Shown one piece after another: positions 56,955 to 64,000 of a DNA stretch of 64,000 bases. The stretch is from assembly GCA_905250075.1 (NCBI GenBank), contig CAJNOP010000899.1, forward strand, positions 1 through 64,000, given 5' to 3'. This DNA comes from Rotaria sp. Silwood1. Lineage: Eukaryota > Rotifera > Eurotatoria > Philodinida > Philodinidae. Each line of letters begins with the position of its first letter. Positions within the stretch are counted from its first letter, which is position 1. The notes beneath the pieces were generated by a model. It had not been told where the DNA came from and did no database searches. It worked only from the letters and a program-made list of their open reading frames with translations. Made by a program: the position numbers and the translations under genes.

Positions 56955-57690
56955 TCCGTGACACGACATTTGCGCGTGCGACACTTACGCGCCGACACTT
57001 GCGCGCTGACACTTGCGCTCACGACAAATGCGCGCAATGACACTTGCGCGCACGACATTTACGCGCATTAGAATGAATTTTTTCCTTTCCATATTGTTTG
57101 ATTAGTTAAACTCATCAATGTGAATAAAAAAGAGTGTTCTGTTTCCACATTATTGCATCAGTTTGTATAAATAAAAAAATCGATGAGATCATGAGATTAA
57201 TTAATAAAGAGGAATACAATACAATTAAAATAAAAACAAGATGTAGGAGATGAAACATAAGCATAAATAAATTATTCGTTAATATTTACATCTTGTCGAT
57301 AACTTCTATAAAAAAATGTCTATGATCCAATCAATCAAGGGTAAAGACTAACTTCTTCTCGACGGTTTTCGTTATCGTCGAGATAGATTAGTTTGGCATT
57401 GTATTAAACGAAATTGCAAAGGCCTTTTCTGAATAATTTCTGAATGTTTGATTTGCTATTTACTAGTTGTAAATCTTATTTAATTATGGCCTTTTCTTTA
57501 CTTGTATAATTCTTGCTTTTCATAAATATTATTTCAATAAATAGTGGTTCAAAAATTTCCCAGAATAATTAAATTAACATCGAAAAAATGTTCGTGTTGC
57601 GCGTAAGTGCCGTGCGCGAAAATGTCGCTGCGCGCATTTGTGGTGCGCGCAAGTGTCGGCGCGGAAATGTCGCGCGCAAGTGTCGGTGAA
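56955..57690. mobile_element. Possible element with GCGC-rich inverted ends
   Basis: 56955-57065 holds several units of CGACACTTGCGCGC. 57595-57690 holds the same units in inverse (GCGCGCAAGTGTCG). The ~520 bp between are AT-rich and non-coding. CpG- and GCGC-dense ends around AT-rich DNA suggest a non-autonomous element with repetitive termini. No target duplication was defined. Confidence 0.5.
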
Positions 57691-57787
57691 TCCACCCCAC
57701 CCACACCCACCACACGCACACCCACAGCCACACCCACCCATACCCACAGCCACCGCCACACCCCACCCACACCCACACCCACACCCT
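57690..57787. repeat. Telomere-like tract, C-rich half only
   Basis: CCCACCCACACCC and ACAGCCACACCCACCC units end in a clean (CCCACA)n-like stretch. The left partner is replaced by the GCGC-rich repeat end, which adjoins directly. Confidence 0.8.
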
Positions 57788-58179
57788 CTCTATTAAAATT
57801 AGTTTCACCTACTTTTATCATGTATAATATAGGTAAGAAGATATGCACTTATATTTAATTAATTTTAGCGATCCATTAGAGACACGAAAGCTGTTTGTAT
57901 GCTTTTCGCACATTGTACGAACCAAACAACGTACTATATCAAACATTGTTACATCAAACAATTATTTCGTGCTATGACCATTTATCAGTAGAACATGATT
58001 TTTTTGTAGCGATTATGTAACAAATGATATCATTGATACATAATAATGAAGAACAAATTATTATCTAAAAAATATTCAAATGATTACTTAATGAAGACAA
58101 AATCTTATTATTCCCTTTAACCCTTGCATACTTATTTTTTTTAATTTGAAAAAAACAAAATAAAATAAAATTCTTTGTG

Positions 58180-59105
58180 TTAAAAACAAAATGTCATATA
58201 TTGTTGATAACCTAACTTATCTAAAATTGATAAACATGCAAATTTTATCATTGGTGGTGGTCCACATATACATATTAGAACATCATCAGCTGGTGGTGGC
58301 ATATGTTCTTTTAACATTGTTTCATTAATAAAACCCTTTGAATAATTCCATTGTGCACTTTCTCGATCGACAGTATACCATAATTTAAATCGTTCAGAAT
58401 TTGATGCAGCTAATTGTTCTAATTCACTGCGTAATAAAATATCTTGTTCAGTTTGATTTGCAAATAAAAGCCAAATTTTCATGTCATTACGTTGATCAGA
58501 TACATTCGATGTTTGTTCTTTTAATATTTCATTTAATATTTGATACATGGGTGTTATACCTGATCCACCAGCAATTAAACCAAGATGACGAACATGTCGA
58601 GTTACAAATGATTCAGGTTTACGTGAACGAATATCAAATAAACCACTATGCTTATAAATAAGATTACCCAATGGACCACTTCAATAGTATGACCAAAATG
58701 AAGTTTATCAATATATTGAGTCATTTTACCATTTGCATATATTTTAATAACAAGATCAAAATAACCTTGATTATCATCTGATGTTACGGGTGTATATGGT
58801 CTTTTAACAAGTTCACCATTAATATGTGCTGTTAAATAAATATGTTGACCAATAGGTAAACCAAGTACATGTTTTGATGATGGAAGTTGAAAACGAAAAC
58901 GACATGTATCATGAGAGAGATTTTCTTTATAAACCAATGGAAATTTATATTTTATATCTGGATTTTTTAATGTAATAATCACATTTTCTCGTTTATCTTC
59001 TTCAGCATTATTCCATTGATTTTTATTTTTATATAAAATAAAAATAACAATAGAAAGAATACTAATACTACCAATAGCAAAAAGAGTTGACGTATCTATG
59101 GACAT
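58180..59105 (-). CDS. NADH-cytochrome b5 reductase, with one frame break
   Basis: The protein starts at ATG 59105 with a membrane anchor ([19 protein letters not shown]), as in microsomal forms. FAD-domain marks are [10 protein letters not shown] (residues 102-111) and [23 protein letters not shown]-domain marks are [16 protein letters not shown] and [22 protein letters not shown] at the C-terminus. The enzyme passes electrons from NADH to cytochrome b5 for lipid desaturation and similar reactions. The frame changes near 58669-58684, between HTIEV and GPLGNLIY, where the expected IEV(x)GP(x)G reading lacks bases. Everything else is intact, so this is either a very young lesion or a sequence error. 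No introns were seen. Confidence 0.9.
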
Positions 59106-62100
59106 ATTTTTATTTAAAACCTAATAAATCAAGAAAGAAGAAAAGTATCAAGAAGAATGGTAACAGCTGCATTGTTTATTAATTAAATAAAGTACAATTC
59201 ATAGATGAAAACTAGAGTAACCTGTTTCTTAGTACAGAAGAAAAAAATCGGGATATTGATGAGTCATTCAATGTTATCGGATCATACCAATCAAAATTGA
59301 TTGTGATAGAGAACCTTATTTTTTTTTATTCGTACAGGCTAGATCGCATAAAATGGTTTTATAGATGTTATTTTCAATAAGGCTTGAGCCTTCTCACTGT
59401 TTGAAAAAATTTCTGTGTCTCGCTTGTATTAGTTCATGAAGATGCTTTGTTTAGTAATGTGTTTGTTAATTATCATTTTAATACGTCAAAATTTTATATT
59501 AAATTAATAAATTACGACAGACGAAAATAATTGAAGTTTTATTTCTTTGTTTCGTAACGTTTGAATGGAATGTTAGAAAAAGGAAGGATTAATTAACTTT
59601 CGTCAGAAATTACAACTTCGCTGTTACTATTCCTTTTATGTTTTAATTTTAATTCCTCGCTGTAAAGAGTAACATATTCGAGCTGATATGCGTTATTTTA
59701 TAGATAGAAAGCTTCTATGCCATTTTAGATACATATTTTTTCTGTACTTGAATTTCATTGATTTCAAAATGATTTTTCGATAGAACTGAAAAAATATGTT
59801 TGCTTTTGAAAGAATACTTTCATAATCAATATTTTTCTCGTATAAAATGTGAAACTATTTTGACAGGGTTTCGATCTTTACACATTTGATGGTTTGAAGG
59901 TTTCTCTGAGTCTTGTATTCAGACTTTCTCTTTCGGAAGAGCGATTTAAAATTCTCAGGGAACAAATATCTACTTTTGGAAGTATGGACACATAGTACGA
60001 ACAAAACAGTGATCTCGATACATTTCCGTAGTTTGTATTAACAATCGTAGCAAAATTTTTGAGCAAAACGATTCGATCACTTGTGCTTTGTTCGTTTGTA
60101 GAACGGTAATAGATAGAATTTAATATTACATATTAATTGTTATGATATCTTGTTCAATAAATGCTTTTAGTAATTTTTGTTTTCTTTGTAAATTCAATCT
60201 TATTTTGATTAAGTATTAATTGATGCAATATCGACAACCTTAGATTTCAAGACATATAAAGTACAGGTTCATTTCAATCTTCATCTAATTCATGAATAAA
60301 ACATGACAATAGTTTCAACAAGTTTTCTAATGAAATCTTTTTTCGAAAACGACAGTTCCAATAATTTTTCATCTTAGGTCACACAAACAAATTTTCTTTT
60401 CCATCGATTTTTATTATCAATTTTGAACATTGACGACTATAGTTTCGTATATTAAATAATTATCCGAATCTAAGATCATATGATAAATATAGATAAGAAT
60501 AGTCAATTGACTGTTCTAAACTTATGCATTTAAATAATCGTTTCATAGTTCATTTGCTTTAATAAACATAGCTGTATTTATCTTAGAAACCATTTCGAAA
60601 ACGTTGAGCATACTCTGTCGAATATAATATTCATTTTGAAACATTTGTTTCTGACATTGTATGATGGAAAGAAATAAATCAATTATATAATATTCCTTAT
60701 TGACACGCATTGAAGATCTACCATCAAAACAATATCCTAATTTATAGAGAACATACACAAGACAATATTCAAGATTACGAACCCCCATTGCCGATATAAT
60801 CTCGATTATTTATTGAAGAAATATTTAAAGTAGTTAGAGTTTAAAATAATTGTAAAAATGAATTAATAAATAATGAACATTTAGATTGGGTATAGTTAAG
60901 ATAAGAAATAAATAATTCATTCAAGCTTTAGTAAGGATGAAATCGTTCATCAGACAAAAAGTTATTAAATAGAAAAAGTCAATAGTTTTGGTGTTATAAT
61001 GATCCAATAAAGTTTATAATTAACATACTAAATTAATCTTACAGCTTTAGTTTTTCATGTAATATGGAGAAAAGCAATATAATAGGGAACTCGCGACATC
61101 TACTGAAGTGTACAAAAACGTTTTCACTAATAATTTCAGAGATTAAATCAAAATAAAATGAAGTATTTGATATACATTTTATCTGTTAAATGGTAATTTA
61201 GCTTCTTTTTAGATTAGTCATTATCTTGTATTCTCCTGTGTGTATATTGTTTAATAATAATATTATTTTTCACAATTATCAGTGTCAAAATAAATCATTA
61301 CAGTTATGAATGAGACGATAATAATACGATCAATATGAGATTATTAAAAAGAAGCTATGGAATATAGAAGAAAATGTTTGTAATTAGTATATTTAATCGT
61401 AAAACATGGACTGATTGATGCGAGGAATACAGGGAAAATATTTTTCATATGAAAATACTTTATTTTTTTCTTCTCGTCTATCAAGTTTTTGACATTGGCA
61501 TTCATACTACTGTATGCTGATGAATTCTATTAGTATCTCAAGAGAACTCTAAATAATGTTTACTTATAATGGGACTTATTCTTATACGTACAATTATGAT
61601 ATATTCTAATAATTCACCTGATTGTGGTATTATACAACTACCATTGATTAATATGTATGATATTGATCTGTAAAATCTATGTATCAAGCGTCTACATACA
61701 TTTCCTTCTATTTATAAAAGTAAATGTGTTATTTGAAGAACAAGAGTTTCGCTCAGCATTAATCAATCGATTTAAGAAGGTTTCATTTTTTTGTGATCAA
61801 TTGAGCGCTAGAGAAACTACTTTCAGCTTATTGTGTTTATATAAACAATCTGTAAACTTATATCTTCTGATCTGTCTAGCGAAAATAAATTGAACCTGTT
61901 CGGCACCGGTAGAAAAATAAATATGTTTGACGAACCCAATACTCAGACGAAAATAATAGATTATATTAAAAAAGGAATGGATATGTATTTATATTACTTC
62001 ATTATTTTTTTTGCTACTGTCTTGTGATATGCACTGTGCGTTTGTCTCAAGGATTTTTCTTCTGTCTTTTGTTCGTTGCTCAACATTGAAGACACTCAAT

Positions 62101-64000
62101 ACTTTTGTTTATTAAGCTCATATATTGATGATTATGATACTTTCTTTTAATACTTTAAACAGTTGTTTTAATGTATTTCACAAAAAAAAATAAAGTATAG
62201 AATACACTCACGACATTTTTTCTTCTTGAATAATATTTTCAAAATAAAATTTCATTTTGGTTTTAAAAGAGATGTATTTGATTACAAAAGATACCTTTTA
62301 TCATAGTTAGTTTGATATCAGTAAGTTTTTCTCTTATTCGATATGTTGACATTTAGAATTCAAATTATTAAGGTGATCGTCCTTATTATGGTTTCTCTGC
62401 CAAAATACTTTTATAACACTCAATATTTTGCTGGCTGATGTACCTTAATAAAAAAACTCTTGTTCCTGATTCAGATCTAAATGATTCAGTGCCATTTACT
62501 CAGCATAGACAGGTATTGAAATCAATTTTTCATATTTTATTCAATAATAGGAATCTGAACTTCTTAATGATTAAAAGGCAATTCAACTTCTTTGAAATAC
62601 TACAAATGATGTAACTCTTTATTATAATGAAATGAAGAAACGCTTCCAGGTGTCAATCTTTTAAAAGCGATTCGTGTCTCTACTGTATTGCTGCTCAGCT
62701 ATTATATCGTTAGAATATTTTTTTATCTCAATGGTGTGGTCTGTCTCAAGAATACCAGGACACCTTGGTTTTGAATTTCAAAGTAAAAGCATAAGTTGCA
62801 GACCGCTTCATTACTGTAAAGACGTTTTTACCATGACCGTATATTAAAATTGAAATAATTAAAATATCTGAAACTTTTGCTTTCAAGTTGAGATTGAAAA
62901 TAAAATTTTTCTGCTGTTTCTGAGTGAGGTCGTAGTATTGTGGTACAAAAGAACCCTAAATTTGTAGTAGCTTGGCAACAAAATATAAGATATATGAATT
63001 CTTTTCAGACTACTTGATAGCTCATTACAGTCTATGTAATGCATATATAGTTACTTTGTTCATGTTTTCGATGCTGATCAAAACAATAGGAAGAGTAAAT
63101 GCTTATATGTCCACCATCTCTCGATTGATAGAACAGGTAATGTATAGAAATAGCACGACGAGTGTACGTTACTTCACTCTGTCAATGGAAGTCAGATGTT
63201 TTTCTTTTTTTTTTGATAACACATATTAGCTATACTTCATTCATCGATCTATATAGTAAAATCTTAACAAAATCGGAAGTATCACAAGTTAACGTTATTT
63301 GATCGATTGTCAACTACTAAGATTGGTCAAAAAAATCTATTTTTTATTACTTTCTGTCTTTTGCTTTTATACTCTCAAATTGTTCTTTTTACTATATTGG
63401 TCATTCTAGTTACAGATTGACATGCTGAATAAAAATGCTTTCTTACAAATTTTACTCGAATAACATAATTTCATATTGCCATAAAACGCCAATATTGCCC
63501 TTATGAAGTTAATGTACGAGTATGACATTAATTAACGACTGTAATTTTTTCATAATAATGGAATCAAATTATGGCATAGTCTGATGACAAGTAAGAGATT
63601 AAAAGAAAAATTCTTAATGATGGTGAACAAAAGAACTATCAGTCAACGAGAAACATTTGTCAGATAAATATTAACTACAAACTAAAATCTTAATGATCAT
63701 GATTGTGAAGTTATTTCTGCCATCTAAAGATCATCGTATTTTATTATTCTTTCGTTTTTTAAAATAAATTAATCGATATATCCAGAAATTAGATTCTAAA
63801 AATACAAATGTCTTTAGTCTACAACATAATAATTAGAAATGATAAACATACCGATCAAGTGCTACATATTTGCCATTGAATAAATGAACAGTGATGAATA
63901 AATGTCTGCGAGCTCTCTACAGAGGAAGTCATTTTGATGATACGTGATTTCGATCACATTATCATTTTAAAAAAATAATGCTCTTTTCTTTATTGAGAAT
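59106..64000. other. AT-rich intergenic DNA without a convincing gene
   Basis: I found no domain, repeat array or element ends here. The region is unlike the repeat-dense left part. The few frames above 60 codons (59878-60066, 60543-60788, 61657-61893, 62972-63229) show no recognised motif. CTTCCGAAAGAGAAAGT occurs, in inverse, at about 59927 and also at 31466, a short shared word of unknown meaning. Confidence 0.5.
60543..60788 (-). CDS. Hypothetical 81-residue frame
   Basis: MGVRNLEYCLVYVLYKLGYCFDG...YYIIDLFLSIIQCQKQMF...MLNVFEMVSKINTAMFIKANEL. Composition is protein-like (balanced, helical), but it matches nothing I know. It could be a last exon or chance in AT-rich DNA. Confidence 0.2.
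   Translation of the reverse strand: MGVRNLEYCLVYVLYKLGYCFDGRSSMRVNKEYYIIDLFLSIIQCQKQMFQNEYYIRQSMLNVFEMVSKINTAMFIKANEL

Overview
The window looks like nuclear DNA of a bdelloid rotifer. It is AT-rich, carries spliced animal-type genes beside intronless genes of bacterial, fungal or algal type, is dense in decayed transposons, and contains many tracts of TGTGGG-like repeat, the repeat reported for bdelloid telomeres. I cannot name the genus from sequence alone. There are two 100-base N gaps (22606-22705, 55953-56052).

Layout. 1-5.7 kb: a decayed non-LTR retrotransposon (LINE) with a piggyBac-type MITE in its reverse transcriptase. 5.7-22 kb: a gene-free block of minisatellites, foldback elements and hAT-, Tc1- and mariner-like elements, including a mariner that carries a solo LTR. 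24.1-27.5 kb: an alpha-1,2-fucosyltransferase (GT11) in two pieces. 29.7-33.0 kb: a nine-exon Bax-inhibitor/lifeguard (TMBIM) gene. 33.3-44.1 kb: a direct duplication enclosing an island with an AlgI-like MBOAT O-acyltransferase, an AlgJ/AlgX-like SGNH protein and a truncated DUF268 gene. 46-46.9 kb: a truncated LINE. 47.2-48.3 kb: a Golgi-type glycosyltransferase. 49.6-50.8 kb: an inverted, broken copy of the fucosyltransferase. 52-56.2 kb: minisatellites and nested hAT elements. 56.7-59.1 kb: an orphan exon and an NADH-cytochrome b5 reductase gene with a frame break. 59.1-64 kb: AT-rich sequence with no convincing gene.

The main pattern is a series of about fourteen tracts of telomere-like repeat. 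Nearly all run G-rich then C-rich on the + strand, which is the head-to-head order expected where two telomere-capped ends join. Several lie exactly where a gene, a LINE or a duplicated segment is cut off: the DUF268 fragment, the LINE fragment, both ends of the second fucosyltransferase copy, both ends of the second 33-kb-type segment, and both ends of a ~100-bp piece at 51.4 kb. I infer that this region was assembled from broken, telomere-capped pieces. An alternative is a mobile hairpin repeat with telomere-like arms.

The intact or nearly intact foreign-type genes (fucosyltransferase, AlgI/AlgJ pair, glycosyltransferase) all concern glycan building or O-acetylation, and they sit between these tracts. 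The ordinary animal genes (TMBIM, cytochrome b5 reductase) have few or none beside them.
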